Source of the DNA: Zychaea mexicana
Taxonomy: Eukaryota > Mucoromycota > Mucoromycetes > Mucorales > Lichtheimiaceae
Direction of reading: 5' to 3'
Assembly (NCBI RefSeq): GCF_025766255.1
Contig: NW_026516867.1
Location: forward strand, 1-52,932
DNA length: 52,932 bases
Made by a program: the position numbers and the translations under genes. Positions 23,396 through 34,744 of the stretch are shown here, one piece after another. The notes beneath the pieces are model-generated. The model did no database searches, was not told where the DNA came from, and worked only from the letters and a program-made list of their open reading frames with translations. Every line of letters starts with the position of its first letter. Within the stretch, counting starts at the first letter, position 1.

Positions 23396-24515
23396 TAGTA
23401 CTATAGCAGCATCCCTTTTTCTATGGGTGCATCCCTTTTTCTATAGCAGCATCCTTTTTTCTATTACGGCATCCCTTTTTATATTACAGCATCCCTTTTT
23501 CTATTACGGCATCCCTTTTTCTATTACGGCATCCCTTTTTCTATAGCAGCATCCCTTTTTCTATAGCAGCATCCCTTTTTCTATAGCAGCATCCCTTTTT
23601 CTATTACTGCATCCCTTTTTCTATAGCAGCATCCTTTATTACGGCATCCCTTTTTCTATGGGTACATCCTATTTTCTATAGCAGCATCCCTTTTTCTATT
23701 ATGCCATCCCTTTTTCTATAGCAGCATCCCTTTTTCTATGGGTGCATCCCTTTTTCTATAGCAGCATCCCTTTTTCTATTACGGCATCCTTTTTTCTATT
23801 ACAGCATCCCTTTTTCTATAGCAGCATCCCTTTTTCTATAGCAGCATCCCTTTTTCTATAGCAGCATCCCTTTTTCTATAGCAGCATCCCTTTTTCTATA
23901 GCAGCATCCCTTTTTCTATAGGTGCATCCCTTTTTATATTATGGCATCCCTTTTTCTATGGGTGCATCCCTTTTTCTATAGTAGCACCCCTTTTACTATG
24001 GGTGCATCCCTTTTTCTATAGCAGCATCCCTTTTTCTATTATGGCATCCCTTTTTCTATGGGTGCATCCCTTTTTCTATAGCAGCATCCTTTTTTCTATT
24101 ACGGCATCCCTTTTTCTATTACGGCATCCCTTTTTCTATTACGGCATCCCTTTTTCTATAGCAGCATCCCTTTTTCTATAGCAGCATCCCTTTTTCTATG
24201 GGTGCATCCCTTTTTCTATTACGGCATCCCTTTTTCTATTACGGCATCCCTTTTTCTATTACGGCATCCCTTTTTCTATAGCAGCATCCCTTTTTCTATA
24301 GCAGCATCCTTTTTTCTATAGCAGCATCCTTTTTTCTATTATGGCATCCCTTTTTCTATAGCAGCATCCTTTATTACGGCATCCCTTTTTCTATGGGTAC
24401 ATCCTATTTTCTATAGCAGCATCCCTTCTTCTATTATGCCATCCCTTTTTCTATAGCAGCATCCCTTTTACTATGGGTGCATCCCTTTTTCTATAGCAGC
24501 ATCCCTTTTTTTATG
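23396..24515. repeat. 20-bp minisatellite array 1 (4-nt hypervariable position)
   Basis: About 55 units of 20 bp. Sixteen positions are nearly constant (GCATCCCTTTTTCTAT) and four vary as a block: mostly AGCA, TACG, GGGT, TACA and TATG, rarely AGGT or TACT. A multi-unit block with a shortened unit, a GGGTAC variant and a TATGCC variant occurs at about 23625-23710 and again at about 24362-24445, showing segmental duplication. Same orientation as array 2. Not a CRISPR array: the variable part is only four bases and recurs. Confidence 0.95.
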
Positions 24516-24652
24516 AGGACTAATCAGTTTATTACTATATAACTTGCTATCACCAAATTATTAAATATCGGCTGAATTTTAAAAATCGAAAAAACAAAAT
24601 TGAATTTTCTTAATAATATAAAATATAATACAATAATATAAGCTGATAAAAA

Positions 24653-25024
24653 ATGGTTATCCTCAATACTGAAATTCTTATATGCAAGTCTACTATAACT
24701 AACTCAATAGAAACTATTATGAAACAAGCTATGGAGAAATATTTTGAAGATGAGGTTTTATATAATACTATAGAAAAAAAACAAAAAATGATGGAAGGTA
24801 TGATTGAAGAAAAAATAAAAGAAATAAAATCAAACTACTTTTGGTATATTAATAGTAGTCCTAATGTTTGTATATATGTACATAAAAGAGGCAAAAAAGA
24901 AGGTCATATGTGTCATAAAAATATTAGAACAAATATAGGTAATAACAAACCTGATTTTTTATATTCAACTCATAGTAAGTTACATATACCAAGAAAGCGA
25001 GAAAAAAAAATAAAAAAGGAATAA
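24653..25024 (+). CDS. Small Lys-rich protein with Cys/His motif (unknown)
   Basis: 123 residues. N-terminal half is helical and charged (NSIETIMKQAMEKYFEDEV..KKQKMMEGMIEEKIKEI). C-terminal half contains VCIYVHKRGKKEGHMCHKN and, ~25 residues on, FLYSTHSKLHIPRKR. The spacing C-x-Y-V-x-K-R-G-K-K-x-G-x-x-C ... Y-x-x-H resembles a small zinc-binding motif that I know from AT-rich mobile and viral proteins; zinc binding is inferred. The gene lies on the opposite strand to transposase copy 2 and converges with it (333 bp between stops), inside the inserted segment. Upstream sequence (AAAACAAAATTGAATTTT) matches that upstream of transposase copy 1 (about 22800), so the two may share a promoter type. 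Confidence 0.55.
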   Translation: MVILNTEILICKSTITNSIETIMKQAMEKYFEDEVLYNTIEKKQKMMEGMIEEKIKEIKSNYFWYINSSPNVCIYVHKRGKKEGHMCHKNIRTNIGNNKPDFLYSTHSKLHIPRKREKKIKKE

Positions 25025-25356
25025 TTATAATTTAAGAAAAATACAGAAAAAAAAGATACAAAAAATTTATATAGGTAATTGTGGAAATATCGATTTAGAA
25101 CAGATAATAGGTAAACTACTTGGCTAATTTAACTTTTATTACTAAAACAAACAGTTTTAACCTTTTTAAATATATAGGGTAGAGTACGCCATTTTTTTTA
25201 TCTAGATATTTTTCTCTTGCATATAATCATTAATAATATCTTTTGTATTAAAATCACTTTGTTTGACCTAGCTATTTTCATCATTACTATAACCAAGCCA
25301 TTTTACATAAAATACTAGTTTATTATTAACATCAACCATATGATCTACTATTTTTT

Positions 25357-26691
25357 CTACTTGAAATATATTATCATTATTTTTTGGTTGATTGTGTTTT
25401 TTTTAGGTGTATCATTGGTTATAAGTTCATTATTATCTATATTATTTTCTGTATCTTTTTCAATATCTTCTATATTTAAATTTAAGATTTTAGATTGTAG
25501 TTCACACATTTTATTATATTGTTTATTTACTTTTTGTTCATTACCAAAGACTAAATTAATTTTATTTATTTTTGTAGGAAATTCAAATCTATCACTATAC
25601 CAGGCCATATGATGAGGTTGAACTTCTATACTATAATTTTCACAGAAGTTATGAATATTTTTTAGTAAGTAGGCAACACGAAATTGAAGATTATAATATT
25701 TTTTATCTGACATTTGTAATGCTGCTTTATTATTATTAAATCTATTAAATTTTGATACTAATATAGAAAATTGACTTTCAATTTCAGACTTAAATGAACC
25801 AAATTTACTATTATAATTTAATTCATTAATAGTTAGATTTTTATTAACCTCTTTTCTTATTGGATAAACAAAGTTATTATTACTAAAATCATAACCATAT
25901 TCATTTGTATTTTCTATAAATTTTTCAACAAAAAGATTATATCCACCATCCATTCCTATATAATCTAAATTATTTATATTACTATATAGCTTCATATTAA
26001 GGAACATAGTTCCATCATTACCTTTTGCACATTTTTCACTATTTGAAATATATAATATACTTTTATTAATATCTACTACAATTTGTGTTTTTAAACCAGG
26101 ACTTTTTAATTTATATGAATATAAACCACTTGAGCTTTCATTTAGACTATAATATTTTATTTTACTGTCATGGCCATCAATATATAAAGTTACATTTTCA
26201 AAACCATTTGGATTATATGCATTTGCAGCTAGAACTCTAATTTTTATGTTGGAAAATAAGTTTTCTAAATCAATTTTTACTTGCTTATTAATATTATTAT
26301 AATTATTTATCCAAAAATCTTTATATAAATTATAAAAAGTTGTATATGGTATTATATTTACCATTTCAGGACCTGATCTACCAGAAACAATATGATATAA
26401 AAGAATTAATCCTTTTTCTATTTCACGGTATGGTCTAGGATATTCTCGATTAGTATATAATTTAGTTAAAAAATAATAAAGAGGAATATATCCTAACTTT
26501 TCTAATAATTGATTTTTTATATCTTTCATAATTTCATTACTTTTAATATCTTTTATTTTTGTACGATGATTAAATATATTTTTCATATCAGGCCAAGGTT
26601 CATTTAAAAAATTCTAATTATCAATTATTAATTTATCAAGTTCATTATTTAATTTATTTTTAAATTCTAAATTTATATTATCAATATCCAT
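25357..26691 (-). pseudogene. DDE_4-like transposase copy 2, nearly complete, one in-frame stop
   Basis: Minus strand. Homology with copy 1 places the start at 26691 (MDIDNINLEFKN); an in-frame TAG about 30 codons in precedes the long open frame from 26586 (MKNIFNHRTKIKDIKSN). The 409 open residues hold a helical N terminus (QLLEKLGYIPLYYFLTKLY), the first Asp in LYIDGHDSK, the second in YIGMDGGYN and a Glu in KSEIESQFSIL, the DDE order of DDE_Tnp4/IS5-like endonucleases. The tail is acidic and Asn-rich. Ile, Asn and Lys dominate, as expected from the base composition. If the upstream stop is real the protein could still start at the Met 26586. It sits between the two minisatellite arrays. 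Confidence 0.65.
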
Positions 26692-26774
26692 TTTTCTATC
26701 ATATTATTTTTTCATTTTTTATTACATTTATTTTATTAATAGATAATAATGAAAACGAAACGATTCCAACTTAT

Positions 26775-27545
26775 CCCCTATAGCAGCATCCTTTTTTCTA
26801 TTACAGCATCCCTTTCTATTATAGCATCCCTTTTTCTATAGGTGCATCCCTTTTTCTATAGCAGCATCCCTTTTTCTATAGAAGCATCCCTTTTTCTATA
26901 GAAGCATCCCTTTTTCTATTACGGCATCCCTTTTTCTATAGCAGCATCCCTTTTTCTATAGGTGCATCCCTTTTTCTATTATGGCATCCCTTTTTCTATG
27001 GGTGCATCCCTTTTTCTATAGCAGCATCCCTTTTTCTATAGAAGCATCCCTTTTTCTATTACGGCATCCCTTTTTCTATTACGGCATCCCTTTTTCTATA
27101 GCAGCATCCCTTTTTCTATAGGTGCATCCCTTTTTCTATTATGGCATCCCTTTTTCTATGGGTGCATCCCTTTTTCTATAGCAGCATCCCTTTTTATATA
27201 GGTACATCCCTTTTTTCTATAGGTACATCCCTTTTTCTATAGGTGCATCCCTTTTTCTATAGCAGCATCCCTTTTTCTATAGAAGCATCCCTTTTTCTAT
27301 AGCAGCATCCTTTTTTCTATTACGGCATCCCTTGTTCTATTACGGCATCCCTTGTTCTATTACGGCATCCCTTTTTCTATAGCAGCATCCCATTTTCTAT
27401 TACAGCATCCCTTTTTCTATAGCAGCATCCTTTTTTCTATTACAGCATCCCTTTTTCTATAGCAGCATCCCTTTTTCTATAGCAGCATCCCTTTTTCTAT
27501 TACGGCATCCCTTTTTCTATAGCAGCATCCCTTTTTCTATATAAT
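26775..27545. repeat. 20-bp minisatellite array 2
   Basis: About 38 units of the same 20-bp sequence and orientation as array 1, with the additional tetramer AGAA common. A repeating block AGCA-AGAA-TACG-AGCA-AGGT-TATG-GGGT is visible around 26850-27020 and again around 27020-27190. The array ends exactly where transposase copy 1 resumes. Confidence 0.95.
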
Positions 27546-28420
27546 AAACCTGATATTTCTTTACAAAAAAAATGATCATATAAATTAAAAACAAGTGGAT
27601 TACGTACCCAAGTTTTAATAGATATCAATGAAATGGTGAATTATGTGGTGAAAGTAATGATGGTTCAATGTTTCTTAATATGAAATTATATAATAAAACT
27701 TATAAACATGATTGTATTGCATTTGATGGAGGGTATACTTTATTTATAAACCAATTTATTGAATTATGTAGTAATATAGGATTTGATGATATAAATGATA
27801 AAAACTTTTTTTGTCCAATACAGAAAGAGAATAATATTGAATTAAATGAACAAGAAAAATTTTTTATTAAAACTTTTGGAAAATATATTAATATGGTAGA
27901 AAATCAGGTTTTGTGAATTACATAACACATTTAAACAATTTAGTAATAACATTTCAACAGTTAAAACATCTGATTATAAATATATAAACTTACAATTAAA
28001 AGTTTCTTTTTTATTAAAAATTATAAAACGATTTTCTGAAAAATCTAATATAATTACTCAACTACATCATAAACTTTGGGAAATGAATAATTTTGAATTT
28101 CCTTGTGATCAAAGATTAATTAATGTTACTTATATAAATGAAATGGAACAGTTAGAAAAAATAAATGAAATAACAAAATTACATAAAGAAATTATGAATT
28201 TAATATTAGATAATAATATAAATAGTATGATATTAGATGTTGAAGAAGATGAAAATGAAAATGAAATTAATAATGAAAGTGAGGATGATTTTCCAGAGTT
28301 AAAAGGTAAAATAAAAAAAAGAAAATATAAATCAAAATCAATAAATAAAATTAAAGATATGAATAAAGTACACTGTGCGAAAAACGAATTATCAAGTTCT
28401 TTAAAAACAGCTTGATATTA

Positions 28421-29013
28421 ACCTGGCAAGGGGCCAGATTGAATAAAAAAACTGATATGTACCCTATGGCACCTCTAGCTGCCACATTCGGTAGTTCTGT
28501 GCAGAAATTTACAAAGCAACCTGGTATGCAATTGGGAAAAAAAATTTGATACATGAAATCATATAGTAGATGTCATTGCATCCTTTGTGAAGGCATTAGC
28601 TTCCTCAAGATAGTCCCCCTAAAAAAGATAGTCCCCCTCAAAAATATTTCTTCATACACAGTCCCTTCATCATCCTTTTTCTAGGGGATGAGGATTGCCA
28701 TGCATCAATACTACACGGCTATGCAATGACCATATATGATTTTAATCTATCTCCTTAATTTTTTGCATATACACAAACTATGGAGACAGCAGAAAACAAA
28801 ACCAAAAAAGTAACTAGATCCCCTGATGCATTATTGTTGGTGCATAATGTCAAAGATAGCAAACCCACATAGGGAAAAGTACAGGACAATGACTATTGTA
28901 GCAACTAGAAAAAATAGTAGGGAAAAACTTAAGGGTGCACTTGAAAGAATATAAGCGGTTCAGTGCTGGTACTGGCTCCTCGCTCATTTGTCTTCATTTC
29001 ATTTTTTTTCATA
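28421..29013. other. Intergenic, nothing recognised
   Basis: Between the AT island and the Plavaka-like gene. GC returns to the window average. A short direct repeat GATAGTCCCCCT occurs twice at 28601-28640. A minus-strand frame 28554-28351 (NVAARGAIGYISVFLFNLAP) looks weakly coding-like but is unassigned. Confidence 0.35.
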
Positions 29014-32000
29014 ATGCAGCGTGATCGCAACGAACCTTTTGTTGTGTGTCTTTGCGCGCAGTGTTCTTCGGCTGGTGCAGGCTATCTAATGGTGAGCCGT
29101 AGAATACGCGAATATCACCGAAACCGCGATTTTGACCAAGCCATAGACAGGCGCTCGCACAATGGTACTTTAACAGAATCGTCTCTTATGTATTGAAAGA
29201 CATAAGTCTCATTATTATGTGCTGTATATACAGTGAGTGCTATCGTTGCCGATATTGAGAGCTCTTTACCGTAAGAAAATCCATCGTCATCCTCATCACC
29301 TCTAGGTGACAATCTCGATATGGATATAGACATGATCGATGATTCTCCCTCCTCCCCTGGTATGACGATGATGTGTAAATGCAATAAACATGGGGATAGA
29401 CGATTTACTATCTTTGAGTAAATAGATACCGTTGCAGGCCGCCGTTTCACACCTTTTTCTGCCGAGGACAATGTGTTCTCGCTTGAAGAAACAGACGATT
29501 CCGAGAGAGATCTCGACGATGATCTTGTTGCCAATGCTGACGATGTTGCGTATGGCGATGATGAAGCCAACATTGGAAATGGCAATATCAAACAAGGTTG
29601 GTTTTGCAAAGAACGGTTTTATTGTACGAAATGACAGAAATTAAAGCTTTTTTTCCGAAAAAAAGACACTTACCTTGATCCTCCTCCTCCTCCTCCTACC
29701 GTCCCTCAGCTTCATACTTATCTGCATCCGTTCATCTTTGTCATTCTTTTCCTTGTGTTGTTCCAATTACACTTCGTCTCGGAGCATCTGTCGTGCACAA
29801 TCATTGACTTTTGTATTCTACTTCTTGGTGATCTGTAACCCAATGTTTCCATTCCTGGCTCACTTGCAACTCTCCGTCGCCTTACTGGCTTCTCTGCGCT
29901 GACCCGACCGATTACGCATTTATGTGTGCTGCTCTCATTGTCATAGCCTGTACCTTTTATCTGACCCTGACTGCCCGACAACATGCACCAACGATGACAT
30001 CCGTTATGGTAATCTGTGCGGCAATGCATTGTTCAAGATCAGTAGCAATCGAAGGGTTCCTATAAAGGTGTATGTGTACTAGCCCTTATCTGCGAGTATC
30101 GAGAGGCTTTTTATGCGACCAGGATTCGAAGCAAAGATCGAGGAATGGCGAGACCGCAGACGAGTTACGGACACATTTTTTGACATCTTCGATGGTGATA
30201 TGTGGCGAGAGTTTCGAGACAGTGATGGCAGACCTTTTGTTGAGCAGCTTCGATCCCTATTGTTGACGTTGAATGTAGACTGGTTCGGCCCATTCCTAAA
30301 CTCAACATACTCATGCGGTGCCATTTACTTATCTGTCAACAATCTTCCCCGGTCCGAGCGCTTCAAGACTGAAAATGTCATTCTCGTTGGTGTTATGCCG
30401 GGCCCACGAGAAGCAAGTACCTCGGACATGAATCATTTTCTCCGTCCATTAGTTGATGAATTGTTGGAATGGTACAATGGCAAATTGATCAGGACGTGTG
30501 AGCACCGACAAGGAACATTGGTCCACTTGGCCTTCCTCATCAATGCTTGTGATATCCCTGCTGCACGTAAAACAAGCGGCTTCACGTCTTATGCCAGTCT
30601 TTGTGCCTACCATAAATGCGATCGTCGATTTAATGTTTTTCCAGCCACGACCAACATCAATTACTCCAGATTCGACGTCGAAACCTGGGCATTGAGGACG
30701 TACGAGGGAAATAGAGCCTGTGCTGAGCAGTGGCTTGCTGCGCCGACGATGACAGCAAGGCGGTTGCTTGAACGTGAGAATGGTACACGATGGTCCAAGC
30801 TGCACCGACTTCACTACTTTGATCCAGTCCGTTGCACGATCATCGATCCAATGCTCAATCTGTTCCTTGGCACGACAAAGCGGATGACCAAAATATGGAT
30901 CGATCGAGAACTACTCACAAGAGCCGACTTAGAGCAAATGCAAGTACTCGCAAAGGGCATCGTCCTCCCGCCCGATTATGTTACCTTGAAGCGTAAAATC
31001 GAAAGTGGTTTCTCGTTCATGACCGCCGACGACTGGAAATCGTGGTGCATCGTGTACTCGCCTTTGGTGCTCGATGGCCATCTTCCGCGTATGTATCTGC
31101 AAAACTAGTTGATATTCGTAGATGCATGTCGTTTGTTGGTTAAGCCGTCAATAACTATGGACGAAATTGCAAAAGCAAGCACTCTGCTCCAGCAGTTTTG
31201 CACCGGTTTTGAGCGACTGTACGGCGCGGAGGAAGTCACACCTAACATGCACCTCCACATGCATTTGGACGTAACGATTGAAGATTTTGGACCCTTGTAT
31301 GCGTACTGGCTCTTTTCTTTCAACGATACAACGGGTATCTAAAGGAGATTGATACCAACCAGAAGGATGCTTTTGAGGTGACGTTCATGAAGAAGTTCTT
31401 ACAGAAGACTGGAGCTCCGATTTTGTCCGATCGTTTGAAGCCCTCTTCGAAAATCGCCAACGCCATTTCAGCTTTCTGAATGCTTTTCTGGACCTTGTGC
31501 AGCCGATCCCACAAGCCGTCAATGTTATGCAGCATCAGTTCGATGTCCATGCGTTTCTGGCTTTGTCCACTGATGTTAGAGCCACTTCTGTCACAGGAAG
31601 CGAGCCGCTACCGCCAGACGCATATCCTTTGGACTACGGACGGATAGCATATATGCCTGCTCAACTGTATGATTTCTTGTTCGAATTTTACCAAGTAGCA
31701 TATGGTGTGCCTTTCCGTCGTCATAACCAAGCTGGTGATGGGCAAGGTTTTGTCAGTGATCAATACTGGAAAATCAAGACGATAACAATGATGGGACAGA
31801 CTTACCACAGTACCGAGGCGCGATCGCGAGGGGTGCATATGCGCAGGTTCTCTTCCATGCTGACGACCGTGGGGAAGTAATGGCTTGGCCTTGCGAAATC
31901 CAGTTTTTCTTTCGCCATAAGCAGCTTGTTCACGGTCAGCAGACCGAGCATATTTTTGCCTACGTCCGTTGGTACGGCATCCACGGAGACAACGACGGCC

Positions 32001-32179
32001 AACGATTCTCAGACTCTTTTATTGAAACTTGGCGTAGTCGGTTTCGAGCTCCAGCGTGGGATTGCATTCTACCGGTTCATCGTTTGTATGGACAAATCGC
32101 TGTCGTAAAACTCGGCGCACAGTCAAGCGCAAACGCGCGAACAGTTGTTATCCCTTTGCCAAAAAAAATGTTGGCGTAA
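29014..32179 (+). pseudogene. Plavaka-like Tnp2/DUF4218 transposase, multiply disrupted
   Basis: Begins MQRDRNEPFVVCLCAQCSSAG with an early zinc-ribbon-like Cys pair. An acidic Ser/Asp linker follows (DNLDMDIDMIDD, SLEETDDSERDLDDD), with an intron at about 29360-29421, then a hydrophobic segment (FVILFLVLFQLHFVSEH). The main open block 30113-31108 carries LRSLLLTLNVDWFGPF, VGVMPGPREAS, CDIPAARKTSGF and DPMLNLFLGTTKRM, the Tnp2 core. After TAG at 31106-31108 it resumes with LFVDACRLL-like sequence, TPNMHLHMHLDVTIEDFGP and YAYWLFSF. Frame changes near 31340 and 31835 lead to YWKIKTITMMGQTYHSTEARS and the terminal IFAYVRWYG..CILPVHRLYGQ..VIPLPKKM module. Motif order matches fungal CACTA/Plavaka-type transposases. 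At least four disruptions make it inactive. Confidence 0.75.
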
Positions 32180-32539
32180 TCATCCCACTCTTTGCTTTTC
32201 CTCTTTTTCTCGTCTTTTTCGTTTTAAAAATTCTTCTTGACATACGCTTTCCATACAAAGTACGATTATGATCTGTTTCCAGGGGCTGCGGTTGGGAAGA
32301 GCAAGTAGCCTTTTTACCAGCATTTGCAAGTAATCAGTTTAATGGTGCGAATGTGAGTAAGTGTAAGAAAACAACGCGTGGATAATATGAAAGGTGAAAA
32401 GGGAAACCCCGTTTTTTTTTAAAGTGGCTGAAAAATAAGTTGTGCCATCAGTACCCCCAATTGCAACATCACTGTGTTTGTGCCCACCCCAAACCCACAC
32501 GGCATACAGCCATGCGACCATTTTATTCTTTTTATCAAT
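32180..32539. other. Intergenic between convergent pseudogenes
   Basis: 3' flanks of the Plavaka-like gene and of family copy 2, which converge here. No recognisable coding content. Confidence 0.4.
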
Positions 32540-33637
32540 TTAAACATCTTCTACCCAACCGGCCAGCTTCTCACGAGCGCTGTCAGGCAAGGCAACAGGA
32601 TCAACACCATCCACTCTCGTCAACTTGTTGGCCTCAGTAGCAGGACTGTTCGCATCTAGATGCTGTAAAAACAAATTGGCCTGCAAACAGTTTGTCAAAA
32701 TCTCTGCCAAAGAAGCCACGACGAACCATTCCAAAATACATACCCTTTCATTGCGCCATTGCTGCTTACGGACCACAACGCGCTTCCCTACTTCACCAGT
32801 GTATTCACCGTCCGTCTCTTCTTCAGACATAAACTCAACTTGGAGTAATGCCTCCCTCCTGGGTAGGACGCCTCCAACTGGACCTGATGCCGTCGGAAGA
32901 CTGCGAGACGTCGCTTGAACTTCTACTCAACATATATCATGAGACTAATACTAACAGCATACATACTATATCTATTACCATATGACGACGACCATTGCGG
33001 CGGTTGATCACCTTTCTTCGTGCTGCACGCTCAGCTGACTGACGATTACTCGTGCGCGTATTGTCAAAGTACGTGTACACCTTTTTGGCCAGTTCATCAT
33101 ACGTGATTTCAAACTGACCGAGGCCTAGTACGTACTCGATGATACTGGCACGAACGCTACGGTTATGGGTGCTTCGAAAACCTTCGTTCCAACGAAAGCC
33201 TTCCTCTTTCAAAACGTTGTGATGATGGCGTATCGCATCCTTTATATAATTATATCAGGATATCATGCTAATTACTTCCATTAAGAAGATGTTATCAACT
33301 TTCTTACAGAAATATCCGGTGCACGGGTCATTTGCGCGCCTTGGCCATGAGTACTGACCACAGCTAGGTTATCCGCAACTTGTGTTGCTGCTTGTTGTTG
33401 CACCTGCGCCTGTCGAGCAACCACGTTTGCCATAGCCTGCAGTTGGTGTTCTTGCGTGGCGCGATGTGCCTCCAGCGTTCTTATACGATCTTCCATCGCC
33501 AATATGGCATTGGCGGAATTTTCCCGCTCAACAGCAGCCCGACGTTCTTCGATGCGTTGCTGTCTGGCAGCATTGCGTTCTCCTATTGTGGCATCTACAC
33601 AGTATTTCAGTATACGGCACTCAATAACTATATGGTC
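32540..33637 (-). pseudogene. Unidentified four-exon gene family, copy 2 (one frameshift, 5' end uncertain)
   Basis: Minus-strand exons about 33637-33308, 33239-32979, 32922-32744 and 32680-32540, with introns of 57-68 nt. Exon 1 codes a long charged coiled coil (AARQQRIEERRAAVERE, ILAMEDRIRTLEAHRATQ). Exon 2 codes DAIRHHHNVLKEEGFRWNEG, FEITYDELAKKVYTYF and the basic RRKVINRRNGRRHM. Exon 3 contains LEASYPGG, the shared signature FMSEEETD and VGKRVVVRKQQWRNER. Exon 4 ends AREKLAGWVEDV. Exon 3 is 179 nt against 180 in copy 1, and the frame changes near 32865, so one base is missing. The start codon was not located; the first exon may have another exon upstream. Function unknown; no catalytic motif seen. 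Confidence 0.65.
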
Positions 33638-34740
33638 AACGCTACTTATTTACGCTTACTATGTAGTAGTGTGGATTGAAGGTGTGGATAAGGTAAGTTC
33701 TATTGGGATTAATTAATTGGGGGACGTTTTTATAGGGATACACAATGATCCTATGTAGGGTGGTGATGATGGAGTTGTGGACAGCAGGAACTTGCCTAAA
33801 TGATTTTTTTAGATTGATATATTTTCCCTGACTGCATGAATTGGTTATTCTGTCTCTTCTTTTCCCTTTTTTCTTCTTTTCATACTTCCACGTCGTATTT
33901 TATCACCTACCTGAATATTCTTTTTCTATGGTAAGAATCTATGTAACATGGTCATTTTCTATCTTTCACATACTTTCAACTTTGTACCGATGATGTTCTT
34001 TCAATCACTAACTGCATTCTTTATGAATCTTCAAGACATCATCACTGAGTAACAAGGAAACGGTGTAAGCTCTCTCTCCTCTTTTTACAGTCTTTTCTGA
34101 TGGTTGAGAGGTTCAGATACTAATAGTCCCTTATATTTTATTTGCCTACGCTTTCAACTATCTGAAGCTGTTAGCATTTATATCTTCTTATTCAGAGTCT
34201 TTGTTTGCACCTAACTGTTGCCACACAAGTAGCGCTATCTAAAAGTATACTTTCTTTCTATCTTCGTTTCTACTTTTTTTCTCTTTATGTATCTCGCCTC
34301 TTAGACATTGCTGCTGAGTTCTCCTCTTACGATTTGGACCTCTTATTTTTGCTAATCGCCTTGCTGTAGATTATGAATTCTTTGTTGTCATGCCAATGCC
34401 GCCCCAACACACCAACCAATATAGCACTTCCCTTTAGGATAGAAATTTTTGTTTAGTTTCATCTCTATAGCATGTTTTTATTTGTAATAATCGTCAATCA
34501 ATTTTTAATAATAAAACCGGTTTCGATCAACCATAACACGTAATTTCACGATCCAAAAAATAATTATACAACCAATTGCCTTGCTGCTTTGATCAGTATG
34601 CATGTAAAGAAGTACATTAAAATATGCGATGCAGAACTCTGCTGCGAATTTGACTGCACCTAGTATCCAATCCATATGTAATGTGATATAGAACCCAACC
34701 ACTACTGCATCAATTTACTTATATTGCCACCAATATAAGA
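33638..34740. other. Intergenic, 1.1 kb, nothing recognised
   Basis: Pyrimidine-rich from 33830 to 34330 with many TTCTTT runs. No reading frame of interest, no repeat structure and no RNA gene seen. Confidence 0.45.
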
Positions 34741-34744
34741 GCTG

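Larger units (their letters stand above)
22846..28415 (+). pseudogene. DDE_4-like transposase copy 1, split by a 4.1 kb insertion
   Basis: The 5' part, 22846 to about 23400, reads (with one early frameshift) KKYKHRTEFNEIRNINAIKN, KNKLGYISVFFFLNELYTN, YLEIDKGLYSIYHLINGHPR and, after a stop near 23297, KYSKHVTLMLDRHDSTI. The last segment corresponds to the first catalytic Asp region of copy 2 (LYIDGHDSKI). Right after HDSTI the 20-bp array begins. Homology resumes at about 27545-27600 (SYKLKTSGLRTQVLIDIN), then 27668-27916 (MFLNMKLYN..CIAFDGGYTLF, second Asp) and a C-terminal part to 28415 with an acidic tail. Thus 23400-27545 is inserted in one gene. Several stops and frameshifts. Family call follows copy 2. 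Confidence 0.7.
22740..28420. other. Extremely AT-rich island
   Basis: From about 22740 to 28420 base composition changes abruptly to strongly AT-rich, with A/T-ending codons and Asn/Lys/Ile-rich proteins, except for the minisatellite arrays. Genes here are two related DDE_4-like transposase copies and a small Cys/His protein. Flanking genes (LINE fragment, Plavaka-like gene) have far higher GC. The island may be an element family with its own composition or horizontally acquired DNA; only the compositional break is observed. Confidence 0.7.

Noticed and set aside
23396..24515. CRISPR-like appearance of the 20-bp array
   Set aside because: Variable positions are only four bases and recur many times; no spacers, no cas genes, and eukaryotic context.
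31088..31108. Intron removing the TAG at 31106-31108 in the Plavaka-like gene
   Set aside because: The only GT-AG pair there would give a ~20-nt intron, too short; a nonsense codon is the simpler reading.
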